DNA from: an uncultured Lachnospiraceae bacterium
Lineage (GTDB): Bacteria > Bacillota > Clostridia > Lachnospirales > Lachnospiraceae
Length of the DNA stretch: 30,465 nucleotides
Assembly (NCBI GenBank): GCA_910577105.1
Contig: CAJTMB010000032.1
Span: 1 to 30,465 of the forward strand
Reading direction: 5' to 3'
In this document: positions 15,500 through 23,466 of the stretch, piece after piece
How the letters are laid out: the number at the start of each line of letters is the position of its first letter
Position numbering within the stretch: position 1 is the stretch's first letter
Notes under the pieces: generated by a model
Databases searched by the model: none
The model's input: the letters and a program-made list of their open reading frames with translations, nothing else
Told to the model about the DNA's origin: nothing
Program-made: the position numbers and the translations under genes

Positions 15500-16573
15500 A
15501 TGAAGAGAATCGGCATGTTGACAAGCGGCGGCGACTGTCAGGCATTGAACGCTGCCATGAGGGGTGTTGTAAAGACGCTTATAAACAGTGGGGAAAAAAC
15601 AGAAATATACGGTTTTCTGGATGGATACAGAGGACTGATATATGGGAATTACCGGATGCTGACCGGCAAAGACTTTTCGGGTATCCTGACAGTGGGCGGT
15701 ACGATTCTCGGCACATCGCGCACTCCGTTTAAGCTGATTCGGGAGCCGGATGAAAACGGCATCGACAAAGTGGAAGCCATGAAGAAAAATTATAAAAAAC
15801 TGAAACTGGACTGCCTTGTCATCCTGGGCGGAAACGGCACCCATAAGACAGCCAACCTGCTTCGGAGCGAGGGACTGAATGTGGTTACGCTTCCCAAGAC
15901 CATTGACAACGATTTGTGGGGAACGGATATGACCTTCGGTTTTCAGAGCGCCGTGGATATTGCCACCAACGCCATTGACTGCATCCACACCACCGCTGCT
16001 TCCCACGGCAGGGTATTTATCGTGGAAGTGATGGGGCACAAGGTAGGATGGCTGACGCTCAATGCCGGTATGGCAGGAGGCGCGGATATTATCCTGCTTC
16101 CCGAGATTCCATATGACATCAACAAGGTGGTGGACGCCATTGAAGCGCGGCACAAAAACGGCAGCCGCTTTACCATCATTGCGGTTGCGGAGGGCGCCAT
16201 CTCCAAGGAGGACGCAAAGCTTCCCAAAAAGGCATACAAAGAAAAACTGCGTACCAGGCCGTACCCTTCCGTTTCCTATGAAGTGGCGGCGCAGATTCAG
16301 GAAAAATGCGGCAGGGAAGTGCGCGTAACGGTTCCCGGACATGTGCAGAGAGGCGGCAGCCCCTGCCCGTATGACCGTGTTTTTGCAAGCCGTCTTGGTT
16401 CGGAGGCAGGCAAATTGATTCTGGACGGAGAGTATGGCTTTATGGTAGGATACAGGAACCGTGAAATTGTGAAAGTTCCTCTGGAAGAGGTAGCTGGAAA
16501 GCTTAAGACCGTATCGCCGGATGCCACTATAGTGCAGGAGGCAAAGCTGCTGGGTATCTGCTTCGGAGATTAA
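15500..16573 (+). CDS. pfkA: 6-phosphofructokinase with group III-like active site
   Basis: The enzyme phosphorylates fructose 6-phosphate to the 1,6-bisphosphate, the committed step of glycolysis. The 357 residues include the N-terminal MLTSGGDCQALNAAMRG phosphate-binding loop, the catalytic PKTIDND (D136, equal to D127 of E. coli), VEVMG, and the sugar-phosphate region HVQRGGSPCPYDR. The phosphoryl-donor loop is GGNGT: N112 replaces the usual Asp103, G113 matches the ATP-type Gly104, and K133 takes the place of Gly124. ATP use is favoured by the glycine, but the lysine is typical of pyrophosphate-dependent and mixed group III enzymes. ATG 15500 (or 15497) follows an AGGAGGG ribosome binding site; an earlier ATG at 15458 has none. 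The stop is four bases before dnaX, so the two are co-transcribed. Confidence 0.93.
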   Translation: MKRIGMLTSGGDCQALNAAMRGVVKTLINSGEKTEIYGFLDGYRGLIYGNYRMLTGKDFSGILTVGGTILGTSRTPFKLIREPDENGIDKVEAMKKNYKKLKLDCLVILGGNGTHKTANLLRSEGLNVVTLPKTIDNDLWGTDMTFGFQSAVDIATNAIDCIHTTAASHGRVFIVEVMGHKVGWLTLNAGMAGGADIILLPEIPYDINKVVDAIEARHKNGSRFTIIAVAEGAISKEDAKLPKKAYKEKLRTRPYPSVSYEVAAQIQEKCGREVRVTVPGHVQRGGSPCPYDRVFASRLGSEAGKLILDGEYGFMVGYRNREIVKVPLEEVAGKLKTVSPDATIVQEAKLLGICFGD

Positions 16574-16577
16574 TGAC

Positions 16578-18152
16578 ATGTCATATACTGCATTATACAG
16601 AAAGTTCCGCCCGGATAATTTTGATGATGTCAAGGGACAGGAACATATTGTAACAACTTTGCGCAACCAAATCAGGGCAAACAGGCTGGGCCATGCCTAC
16701 CTGTTTACCGGTACGCGGGGAACCGGCAAGACCACTGTTGCAAAGATACTGGCAAAGGCGGTCAACTGTGAAAATCCCGTGGACGGCAATCCCTGTGGAG
16801 AATGTGCCGCCTGTAAGAACATTGCAGGCGGCGCCAGCATGAATGTGATTGAAATTGATGCCGCTTCCAACAACGGTGTCGATAATATCAGGGAGATTGT
16901 GGAAGAGGTTTCCTACTCTCCGGCTGAAGGCAAATATAAAGTTTATATTATTGATGAAGTGCATATGTTGTCGATAGGGGCTTTTAACGCCCTGCTGAAA
17001 ACACTGGAAGAACCGCCCTCCTATGTTATTTTTATTCTCGCGACAACAGAGGTTCATAAAATTCCCATCACCATTTTATCCCGCTGCCAGAGATATGATT
17101 TCAGACGGATTACCATTGAAACCATAGCGGGACGCCTGCGTGAACTGATGGATGTGGAGCAGGTACGGATTGAGGAAAAGGCGCTGCGGTATGTGGCAAA
17201 GCTGGCTGATGGCTCCATGCGTGACGGATTGAGCCTGTTGGACCAGTGCATTGCGTTTCTTTTCGGGCAGGAACTTACCTATGACAAGGTTCTTGATGTG
17301 CTTGGTTCGGTGGATACAGAGGTCTTTGGAAGACTGTTCAGGAGCATTCTTAAGGCGGATGTGCTGTCCTGCATTCATATTCTGGAAGAGATTGTGATGC
17401 AGGGAAGGGAGCTGTCGCAGTTTGTTGCCGATTTCACATGGTATCTCAGGAATCTTATGCTGGCAAAGGCCACGGATGACATAGAGGAGGTCATTGATGC
17501 CTCTACGGAAAACATAGCGCGTCTGAAAGAAGAAGCAGGGATGGCCGATATGGACATCATTATGCGCTACATCCGTATTTTTTCCGAACTGTCCGGTCAG
17601 ATTCGTTTTGCGTCGCAGAAAAGAATTTTAATAGAAATGGCACTGATTAAGGTTTGCAGGCCGGCCATGGAAACTTCACAGGATGCGATTCTCGACCGCA
17701 TCAGGCAGGTGGAAGATAAAGTGGAACATGCGGCAATCCTGCCGGAGGGGATGGAAGGTGCATTCGGTAATGTGCCGGGGGCTGTTTCCACCTCGGCAAA
17801 AAAGCAGAAACCGGAACTGCCAAAGGCAATCCCGGAAGATATTAAACAGATTACGGTCAAATGGCCATCCATTGTGGGAAGCGCGGACAATCCCATGAAA
17901 ATGTATTTAAAGTCCGCCAGACTCAGCCTGGGCGGGGACAATTGCCTGATGGTGGTGCTTCCCGACGGTCTTGCATCGGATTATTTTATAAAGAATCCGG
18001 CAAACAAAGAGCAGCTGGAAATGCTGTTGTCGGATTTTGCCGGTAAGCAGGTTGAGGTAAACTTTCAGGTGATTGGAAGTGACAGGGAATTTGAGGAATC
18101 ATACATTGATTTGTCCCAAATTGTAAATATGGAGATAGAAATAGAAGATTAA
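16578..18152 (+). CDS. dnaX: DNA polymerase III subunits gamma and tau
   Basis: DnaX is the motor of the clamp loader that places the sliding clamp at replication forks; tau also couples polymerases and helicase. The 524 residues show Walker A (GTRGTGKT, 45-52), the zinc cysteines C64, C73, C76 and C79, Walker B with DEVH (126-129), and the sensor SRC motif. Lid and collar domains follow to about residue 365. A variable region and a C-terminal tau-like domain (about 415-524) complete it. A weak CGGAGA ribosome binding site lies in the end of pfkA. At codons 407-409 the frame holds an A AAA AAG slippery site, described separately, which could yield a 422-residue gamma-like product. Confidence 0.96.
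   Translation: MSYTALYRKFRPDNFDDVKGQEHIVTTLRNQIRANRLGHAYLFTGTRGTGKTTVAKILAKAVNCENPVDGNPCGECAACKNIAGGASMNVIEIDAASNNGVDNIREIVEEVSYSPAEGKYKVYIIDEVHMLSIGAFNALLKTLEEPPSYVIFILATTEVHKIPITILSRCQRYDFRRITIETIAGRLRELMDVEQVRIEEKALRYVAKLADGSMRDGLSLLDQCIAFLFGQELTYDKVLDVLGSVDTEVFGRLFRSILKADVLSCIHILEEIVMQGRELSQFVADFTWYLRNLMLAKATDDIEEVIDASTENIARLKEEAGMADMDIIMRYIRIFSELSGQIRFASQKRILIEMALIKVCRPAMETSQDAILDRIRQVEDKVEHAAILPEGMEGAFGNVPGAVSTSAKKQKPELPKAIPEDIKQITVKWPSIVGSADNPMKMYLKSARLSLGGDNCLMVVLPDGLASDYFIKNPANKEQLEMLLSDFAGKQVEVNFQVIGSDREFEESYIDLSQIVNMEIEIED
17798..17845 (+). promoter_or_regulatory. candidate programmed -1 frameshift site in dnaX
   Basis: The heptamer A AAA AAG (17798-17804) lies in the correct phase for a -1 slip (codons GCA AAA AAG). 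A 6-nt spacer follows, then a hairpin: CCGG (17811-17814), TGCC (17818-17821), loop AAA, GGCA (17825-17828), CCGG (17832-17835). After a -1 slip, 13 new codons lead to TAA at 17843-17845. The site lies between the collar domain and the tau-specific part, as in E. coli dnaX. No clear upstream Shine-Dalgarno-type stimulator is seen. Confidence 0.65.
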
Positions 18153-18170
18153 AACCGGGAGGAAAGTGAA

Positions 18171-18518
18171 ATGGCAAAACGTGGTGGATTTCCGGGCGGA
18201 GCGATGCCCGGAAACATGAGCAATCTGATGAAACAGGCGCAGAGGATGCAGCGCCAGATGGAGGAGAACCAGAAGGAACTGGAAACCAAGGAATTTACTG
18301 CCACATCAGGAGGCGGTGCAGTGGAAGTTACCGTATCCGGAAAGAAAGAAGTCCTTAAAGTAAAGCTGGCGGAAGAAGTAGTAGACCCTGAAGATATCGA
18401 GATGCTGCAGGATTTGATTGTGGCGGCAGCAAATGAAGCAATGCGTCAGGCGGAAGAGGAGAATGCAGCGTTGATGAACAAGATGACCGGCGGTTTCGGA
18501 GGAGGCTTTCCCTTCTGA
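18171..18518 (+). CDS. YbaB/EbfC family nucleoid-associated protein
   Basis: This 115-residue protein belongs to the small DNA-binding YbaB/EbfC family, dimers that coat the nucleoid and influence gene expression. After a flexible glycine-rich start (GGFPGGAMPGNMS), the helix NLMKQAQRMQRQMEENQKEL and the strands FTATSGGGAVEVTVSG are characteristic. A C-terminal helix (LQDLIVAAANEAMRQAEEEN) and a glycine-rich tail close it. It lies 18 bp after dnaX with a GGGAGGAAAG ribosome binding site and overlaps recR by one base. This is the widely conserved dnaX-ybaB-recR order. Confidence 0.95.
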   Translation: MAKRGGFPGGAMPGNMSNLMKQAQRMQRQMEENQKELETKEFTATSGGGAVEVTVSGKKEVLKVKLAEEVVDPEDIEMLQDLIVAAANEAMRQAEEENAALMNKMTGGFGGGFPF

Positions 18519-19114
18519 TGGAGATGTACAGCGGACATATCAATAAGTTAATTGAAGAACTGGCAGCGCTCCCCGGCATCGGCTCTAAATCAGCGCAAAG
18601 GCTTGCCTTTCATCTGATTAACATGCCTAAGGAAAAGGTTAACAGGCTTGCTGCTGTCATTATTGATGCAAAGGAAAATGTGCGATACTGTAAAGAGTGT
18701 TACACATTGACGGATAAAGAAGTCTGCCCCGTCTGCGCAAATACGGGAAGAAACCATGCACAGATTATGGTAGTGGAAAACGCAAGGGATTTGGCAGCTT
18801 ACGAAAAGACAGGAAAGTACGAGGGCGTTTACCATGTGCTTCACGGGGCGATTTCCCCCATGCTGGGAATCGGTCCGGGGGACATCAAACTGAAGGAATT
18901 GGTGAACCGTCTTGAAGGGGATGTGGAGGAGGTGATTGTTGCCACCAATTCCAGCCTTGAGGGGGAAACTACGGCGATGTATATCAGCAAGCTGATTAAA
19001 CCCATGGGAGTGAGGGTTACCAGGATTGCCAGCGGTGTTCCGGTGGGAGGCGATTTGGAATATATTGATGAGGTAACGCTTTTAAGGGCATTGGAGGGAC
19101 GAACGGAACTGTAA
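18518..19114 (+). CDS. recR: recombination mediator protein RecR
   Basis: RecR acts with RecO (and RecF) to load RecA on gapped single-stranded DNA during repair. The 198 residues contain a helix-hairpin-helix region (about 11-35, LAALPGIGSKSAQRLAFHLI) and a C4 zinc finger (C58, C61, C70, C73). A Toprim domain follows (about 80-175, IMVVENARDLAAYEKTGKY and the acidic ATNSSLEGETTAMYI), then a C-terminal Walker B-like segment. The start overlaps the stop of the preceding gene (TGATG), indicating translational coupling. A second ATG two codons later is also possible. A terminator follows at 19125. Confidence 0.97.
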   Translation: MEMYSGHINKLIEELAALPGIGSKSAQRLAFHLINMPKEKVNRLAAVIIDAKENVRYCKECYTLTDKEVCPVCANTGRNHAQIMVVENARDLAAYEKTGKYEGVYHVLHGAISPMLGIGPGDIKLKELVNRLEGDVEEVIVATNSSLEGETTAMYISKLIKPMGVRVTRIASGVPVGGDLEYIDEVTLLRALEGRTEL

Positions 19115-19124
19115 AGCGGATTGC

Positions 19125-19156
19125 AGGACGCGCTAATTTCGGCGTCCTCTTTTTTT
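19125..19156 (+). terminator. intrinsic terminator of the pfkA-dnaX-ybaB-recR operon
   Basis: AGGACGC (19125-19131) pairs with GCGTCCT (19142-19148) over a 10-base loop and is followed by CTTTTTTT. It lies ten bases after the recR stop. Confidence 0.88.
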
Positions 19157-19249
19157 GTCGAAAAAAAATCATGATGGCAAACATTTTTCGAGGGAATATG
19201 CAAAAGGAAAGGTGTATACTGTGCGCAAAATAGGAAGCGGGGAATTCAC

Positions 19250-20491
19250 ATGGAACTGCCAAAAAACATTGTACAGATAGGAAAACCGGACAGGGTACAC
19301 AAGATTTTTGTAGAAGATTATGTGGTATCATACATAAAGCAGCTTAATAAAGCCTGTGACGATAAAAGTATCGGCATTGCCCTGTATGGAAAGTTTTTTG
19401 AAGAGGAAGAATGCAAATATTATTTTTTGTACGGAGCGGCAAGGATAGATGGATTGGAGCACCGGGGCCCCTATCTTTCCCAGGTGGAGAAAGAAGAAAT
19501 TGCGGATGTGGGCAGGCGGTACTTTGACGGTTATGATTTCCTGGCATGGTGCAGTGTAAAAGGGGAACCCCTGGAAGGCTTTTTTGTGCAGGTGCAGGGA
19601 AAAGGGGTGGAAATAGAAGGATATGCTTGCTTTTATGAAAAAAATGAAAGCATGTTAAACTATATGCTTCTGTCCGGACAGAAGCAGAATGCCGGCAGTG
19701 AACCTCAAAAACAGGCGGCGGAAAAACCCGGGAGGGGAGAATGGAAAGCAGCCGATTACATAAAACCGGTGGAAAAGACCACGGAAAAAACAGAAAACAG
19801 AAAAAAAGAAGCAGTCAAAAAAACGGAATATATGAAAGTGGCAGTGGCAGCAGTTTTTCTTGTATTATGTGTAGTCGGGGTTTCCACCCTTAACGATTAT
19901 GAAAAACTGGAAGATATCCAGGTGGCTGCAAGGCAGGTGATTGCAAACATGACGGAACAAAAACTGCCGGATGCCGAGCCGGATGATGCCATACTGGGAT
20001 TGGGTACCGATTTGCAGACGGTAAATCCCGGGGAAAAAGAAGATGAAAAAGATATTTCCGGAAACATAAAAGACGGACAAGCCGAGCCGGATGATACACA
20101 GGAAACAAGCGTACAGGAAAATGAAAATGCCGTTTTGGACGGACAGCTGCAGACAAATGGGGACAGCCAGCAGAGTGAACCGCAGGACAATCAGCAGGGG
20201 GAGATGCAGGGAGGAGATAACCAACCGACGGAAAACCGGACGGATACAGGGACTTTGCCGAATGTGGAAACATCCCAAAATGAAGAAGAACCGGAGGAAA
20301 CAGAACCCGTTGAGGATGTGATGGCTGACCAGGGAACTCTTGTTTCTTATACGGTTGCAAAAGGAGATACCTTAATAAGCATCTGCACACAAAAGTACGG
20401 CTCCCTGGACAAACTGCAGGAAATCTGCGAGCTGAACGGCATTGCCAATGCAGATAATATTCAGGTAGGACAAACCATTTTACTTCCATAG
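19250..20491 (+). CDS. single-pass membrane protein with extracellular C-terminal LysM domain
   Basis: The protein should be anchored in the membrane with the N-terminus inside and bind peptidoglycan outside. Of 413 residues, about 1-150 form a soluble domain of unknown type (HKIFVEDYVVSYIKQL, YYFLYGAARIDG), possibly a degenerate JAB/MPN fold. A lysine-rich stretch follows, then one membrane helix at about 195-214 (VAVAAVFLVLCVVGVS). A long acidic and Gln/Asn-rich linker comes next, with a C-terminal LysM at about 366-412 (YTVAKGDTLISICTQKYG to VGQTILLP). There is no signal peptide. A possible -10 box TATACT lies at 19215-19220, without a convincing -35. The next two genes also encode membrane-anchored envelope proteins. 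Confidence 0.85.
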   Translation: MELPKNIVQIGKPDRVHKIFVEDYVVSYIKQLNKACDDKSIGIALYGKFFEEEECKYYFLYGAARIDGLEHRGPYLSQVEKEEIADVGRRYFDGYDFLAWCSVKGEPLEGFFVQVQGKGVEIEGYACFYEKNESMLNYMLLSGQKQNAGSEPQKQAAEKPGRGEWKAADYIKPVEKTTEKTENRKKEAVKKTEYMKVAVAAVFLVLCVVGVSTLNDYEKLEDIQVAARQVIANMTEQKLPDAEPDDAILGLGTDLQTVNPGEKEDEKDISGNIKDGQAEPDDTQETSVQENENAVLDGQLQTNGDSQQSEPQDNQQGEMQGGDNQPTENRTDTGTLPNVETSQNEEEPEETEPVEDVMADQGTLVSYTVAKGDTLISICTQKYGSLDKLQEICELNGIANADNIQVGQTILLP

Positions 20492-20508
20492 TGTTTTTGT
20501 GTTATACT
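20479..20508 (+). promoter_or_regulatory. possible promoter of the DUF5711-like gene
   Basis: TTTACT (20479-20484) and TATACT (20503-20508) are separated by 18 bp, overlapping the stop of the LysM gene. Four of six positions match in the -35 box and five of six in the -10 box. Confidence 0.4.
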
Positions 20509-20546
20509 ATAGAAAGCTAAAGTTTTGTGCGCTACGAGGAAATAAG

Positions 20547-21788
20547 ATGGCAGATATCAGAAGCTATACAAGAGAAAAGGCAAAAAGAGAAGCGGAAAAG
20601 ACAAACAGACAAAGCAGGCTGCGGCTGGTTAAAGCAGAAAACGGAGAAACATTCCAAAAAAAACTGTTTCGGCACAGATTGTCTTTCTTTTATAAAATAA
20701 TACTTTCGGTTCTGGTTTGTGCAGCCCTTATTGTTATTGCCGTTCTTCAATATAAAAACAGGCTGTATGAAGACTATGAAGTCATAGGCACGGTTGATAT
20801 GGAAATGGCAGGTCAGGCGGCGGATATCCGTCTGGGAAGCAATATTCTTACCTACAGTAAGGATGGCGCCCGTTGCATGGATGCGAAAGGAAATGTCCTC
20901 TGGAACCAGACATACGAGATGCAGAGTCCCATCGTTGCTGTATGCGGCAATGTGGCGGCAATCGGGGATTTCAACGGAAGGACGATATATGTTCAGGATT
21001 CCGAAAAGCAGTTGGGCACTATATCCACAAACCTGCCCATAAGAAATATCTGCGTGGCGCAGAACGGAGTGGTAGCGGCTGTGCTGGAGGACACAAAAGT
21101 CACCTGGATTTACATATATGATTCTGCCGGAAAGGAACTGTTGTACTTTTATACCACCATAAAAAATACGGGATACCCGATATCGGTGAGCCTTTCCCCC
21201 AATGCCCTGCTCTGCATGGTTTCCTACATGTATGTGGACGCGGGCGTCTTAAAGTCCAGCATAGCGTTTTATAACTTTGACGAGTATGGAAAAAACCAGA
21301 TTGACAATCTGGTAGGCGGTTACAACTATACGGATGTGGTGGTTCCTTATGTGCAGTTTATGGACAATGAAACCGCCTTTGCGGTTGCCGATGATGCCGT
21401 TATGTTTTACACCGGAAGCCAGGTGCCGGAACTTTTGTCCATTCATTATTTTCAAACAGAAGTAAGAAGCGTGTACTACAATGAAAATTATGTAGGTCTG
21501 GTATTTCATAACGATGCGGGAACCAGCAGGTATCGTCTGGAAATTTATGATAAGTCAGGGGAAAATGTAGGAACATACGAATTTGACATGGATTATTTTG
21601 AAATTGTATTTCACAAGGATACTTTTATCATTTATAATGACGAAGAGTGCCAAATTGCCACCATGGGCGGTATTGAAAAATACCATGGCGGTTTTAAAAA
21701 GGCAGTGGAGCTGCTGGTACCCGGAAACGGCCAGTACCGGTATACACTGATAACAAAGGATTCGCTGGATATCATACAAATGAAGTAA
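20547..21788 (+). CDS. DUF5711-like membrane-anchored beta-propeller protein
   Basis: This 413-residue protein has a basic cytoplasmic start (about 1-40, rich in Arg, Lys and Glu) and one membrane helix near 43-62 (IILSVLVCAALIVIAVLQY). The rest is a large extracytoplasmic domain made of repeated short beta strands (for example ILTYSKDGARCMDAKGNVLWNQ, split here as ILTYSKDG then GNVLW). The pattern is that of a WD/PQQ-type propeller and matches what I know as DUF5711. Its function is unknown. The start at ATG 20547 has a GAGGA ribosome binding site; an ATG at 20499 precedes the promoter-like sequence and is rejected. It lies 13 bp before a CvpA-like gene, so the two are co-transcribed. Confidence 0.8.
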   Translation: MADIRSYTREKAKREAEKTNRQSRLRLVKAENGETFQKKLFRHRLSFFYKIILSVLVCAALIVIAVLQYKNRLYEDYEVIGTVDMEMAGQAADIRLGSNILTYSKDGARCMDAKGNVLWNQTYEMQSPIVAVCGNVAAIGDFNGRTIYVQDSEKQLGTISTNLPIRNICVAQNGVVAAVLEDTKVTWIYIYDSAGKELLYFYTTIKNTGYPISVSLSPNALLCMVSYMYVDAGVLKSSIAFYNFDEYGKNQIDNLVGGYNYTDVVVPYVQFMDNETAFAVADDAVMFYTGSQVPELLSIHYFQTEVRSVYYNENYVGLVFHNDAGTSRYRLEIYDKSGENVGTYEFDMDYFEIVFHKDTFIIYNDEECQIATMGGIEKYHGGFKKAVELLVPGNGQYRYTLITKDSLDIIQMK

Positions 21789-21801
21789 AGGAGTACCTTT
21801 T

Positions 21802-22308
21802 ATGAACTGGTTATTGATTGCAGTTATAGTAGTTTTGATTTGGAGGATTGCGGAGGGCATACACAGGGGTATGGTAAAAGAAATCATTTCTTTTGTATCC
21901 CTCATAGTTTTGTGTCTGGCGGTTGCCCTGCTTGGGACTGCCCTGAGCAAATACTTTGAAAAGGACATGGTCAGTCTTGCAGTTGCCATTATTCTGCTGC
22001 TGATTTTATGCATTGCACACAGGCTGTTAAGTCTGGTATTCTTTTCGGCAAAACTCGTTTCCAAACTGCCGGTTATTCATTCCCTTGACAAGGTGTTGGG
22101 GGCATTTATCGGAATATTGGAAACTATTTTAATTCTGTGGGTGCTTTATTCTCTGGTGATTACAGTGGGAATGGGAATGGCAGGACCGCAGATTGTGCAG
22201 TATGCTTCGGAAAACCCGATACTTAGTTTTTTTTATAAGTATAATTATTTACAACATTTTGTGGATATCCTTGCCCAGAAGATGAATTTGCTGGGTGTTA
22301 CATTATAA
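21802..22308 (+). CDS. CvpA-like membrane protein
   Basis: The 168-residue protein has four membrane helices (about 2-22, 28-50, 58-80 and 98-122) and the family pattern of a glycine- and charge-containing loop after helix 1 (EGIHRGMVKEIISFVSLIV). A conserved helix 4 region follows (HSLDKVLGAFIGILETILIL). CvpA-family proteins are needed for colicin V release in E. coli and affect envelope homeostasis in several bacteria; the molecular role is unsettled. An AAAGGAG ribosome binding site precedes the ATG. It is the last gene of the LysM-DUF5711-CvpA group and is followed by a terminator hairpin. Confidence 0.88.
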   Translation: MNWLLIAVIVVLIWRIAEGIHRGMVKEIISFVSLIVLCLAVALLGTALSKYFEKDMVSLAVAIILLLILCIAHRLLSLVFFSAKLVSKLPVIHSLDKVLGAFIGILETILILWVLYSLVITVGMGMAGPQIVQYASENPILSFFYKYNYLQHFVDILAQKMNLLGVTL

Positions 22309-22312
22309 TGAC

Positions 22313-22346
22313 TAAAAAAACACTCTTCCTATGGAAGGGTGTTTTT
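22313..22346 (+). terminator. strong intrinsic terminator between the envelope genes and the transport operon
   Basis: An A-tract leads into AACACTCTTCC (22319-22329), loop TAT, and GGAAGGGTG (22333-22341), then TTTTT. One G-T pair lies in the stem. Only 18 bases separate its end from the next start codon and these hold just a ribosome binding site. A TATAAT at 22304-22309 lies in front of it, so it could also act as an attenuator of the following operon. Confidence 0.88.
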
Positions 22347-22364
22347 GGCGCGAAAGGAAAGAAC

Positions 22365-23447
22365 ATGATGAAACGGATTTTGTTTATTTTTATGGCAGGA
22401 ATATGTCTGTCAGTATCGGCCTGCGGGACGAATAAAGATACAGAGCCTGTGATTGAACTGGTGCCGGAGGAGGATGCAGATGGATTTGTCATGGTTTCGG
22501 CTGAGTATGGCGATGTCATAAAAAATGTAAAAATTTCATGTACCTATCAACCGACAGAGCAGGAAGATTTGTATCTGAAGGGAGAAGGTCTCTGGATTGA
22601 AGTTTTAAATGTCAAAAGAGGAGATATTGTTAAAAAAGGGGAACTTTTGTTTATGCTGAGCGTCGGGCATCTGGAAAAGGAGATAGAGGAACTGGAATTT
22701 GAGGTTGACAGCATTTCCTTAAAAATCGCCCAATCTAAGGAGATGGAAGCATTTGAACTATCGAGCAGGGAGTTTTTGTATAGTTATACCGGCATGACCG
22801 AAAATGACAAAGAGAGAATGAAAGAAGAACTGGAAGAAATAAAAGAAAATCATGCTGATGAGATTAGGGAATTGGAAGATGCTTTATACATTGCACAAAG
22901 AAAACTGGAAAGATGTAAAGAGGAGTATGAAGAGGGTTTTGCCAGGGCAAGCATTAACGGCGTGGTGACTTATCTTCAGGAATCCGTTCAGTATAGATTT
23001 TTTTCCGCTGATACAGAGACAAAGGTGATGACCATAAGCAATCTGGATTCTTGCTATTTTGTATCGGAGGATATGGACTATGCAGAGTATTTCAGAGGGG
23101 CGGAAAACGCAACAGTCACTTATCTGACCGGAAGCACCAGAAATGATTGCGAAGTAGTGCCGGTGCTAACGGAGCAATGGGATGGCAAAATGTATTTTAA
23201 ACCGGTTGACGGGGAGATATTTGAATTAAATCAGGCAGGTGACATTATTTTAGAACTGGAAAGAAAAGAAAACGTTCTCTGTATTCCGAATGCAGCGTTG
23301 CACGAGTCGGAAGAGGGATTTTTTGTATATGTTCTGGAGAATGACATACTGAGTATGCGGTATGTAACGGTAGGGCTTTGCGGTTCGGAACAGACAGAAA
23401 TTACGGGAGGTCTGGCACAGGAGGAAATGATTGTACTGAGGAAATAA
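22365..23447 (+). CDS. HlyD/RND-type adaptor lipoprotein, first of three
   Basis: This is a lipid-anchored adaptor subunit of an ABC exporter. Of 360 residues the signal peptide ends in the lipobox SVSAC, so the mature protein starts at Cys with a short linker. A barrel-sandwich (lipoyl-like) half follows (LWIEVLNVKRGDIVKKGELLFML), then a highly charged coiled-coil hairpin at about 100-190. The second lipoyl half is FARASINGVVTYLQ, then a beta barrel and a membrane-proximal domain (VLCIPNAALHESEEGFFVYVLEN). ATG 22365 (or 22368) is preferred because an AAGGA ribosome binding site precedes it and the longer reading from 22308 would run through the terminator. It heads the operon of three adaptors, a permease and two ATPases. 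Confidence 0.85.
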   Translation: MMKRILFIFMAGICLSVSACGTNKDTEPVIELVPEEDADGFVMVSAEYGDVIKNVKISCTYQPTEQEDLYLKGEGLWIEVLNVKRGDIVKKGELLFMLSVGHLEKEIEELEFEVDSISLKIAQSKEMEAFELSSREFLYSYTGMTENDKERMKEELEEIKENHADEIRELEDALYIAQRKLERCKEEYEEGFARASINGVVTYLQESVQYRFFSADTETKVMTISNLDSCYFVSEDMDYAEYFRGAENATVTYLTGSTRNDCEVVPVLTEQWDGKMYFKPVDGEIFELNQAGDIILELERKENVLCIPNAALHESEEGFFVYVLENDILSMRYVTVGLCGSEQTEITGGLAQEEMIVLRK

Positions 23448-23466
23448 CATACGTGAAAGGAAAGGC

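Noticed and set aside
15377..16666. A 429-codon open frame on the minus strand across pfkA
   Set aside because: It lies antisense to the clearly recognisable phosphofructokinase, its composition is irregular (many His, Cys and Arg without domain pattern), and it has no ribosome binding site. It is a codon-usage shadow.
22308..22364. Upstream start that would extend the first adaptor protein
   Set aside because: The extension would translate the terminator hairpin, and the signal peptide and ribosome binding site fit ATG 22365.
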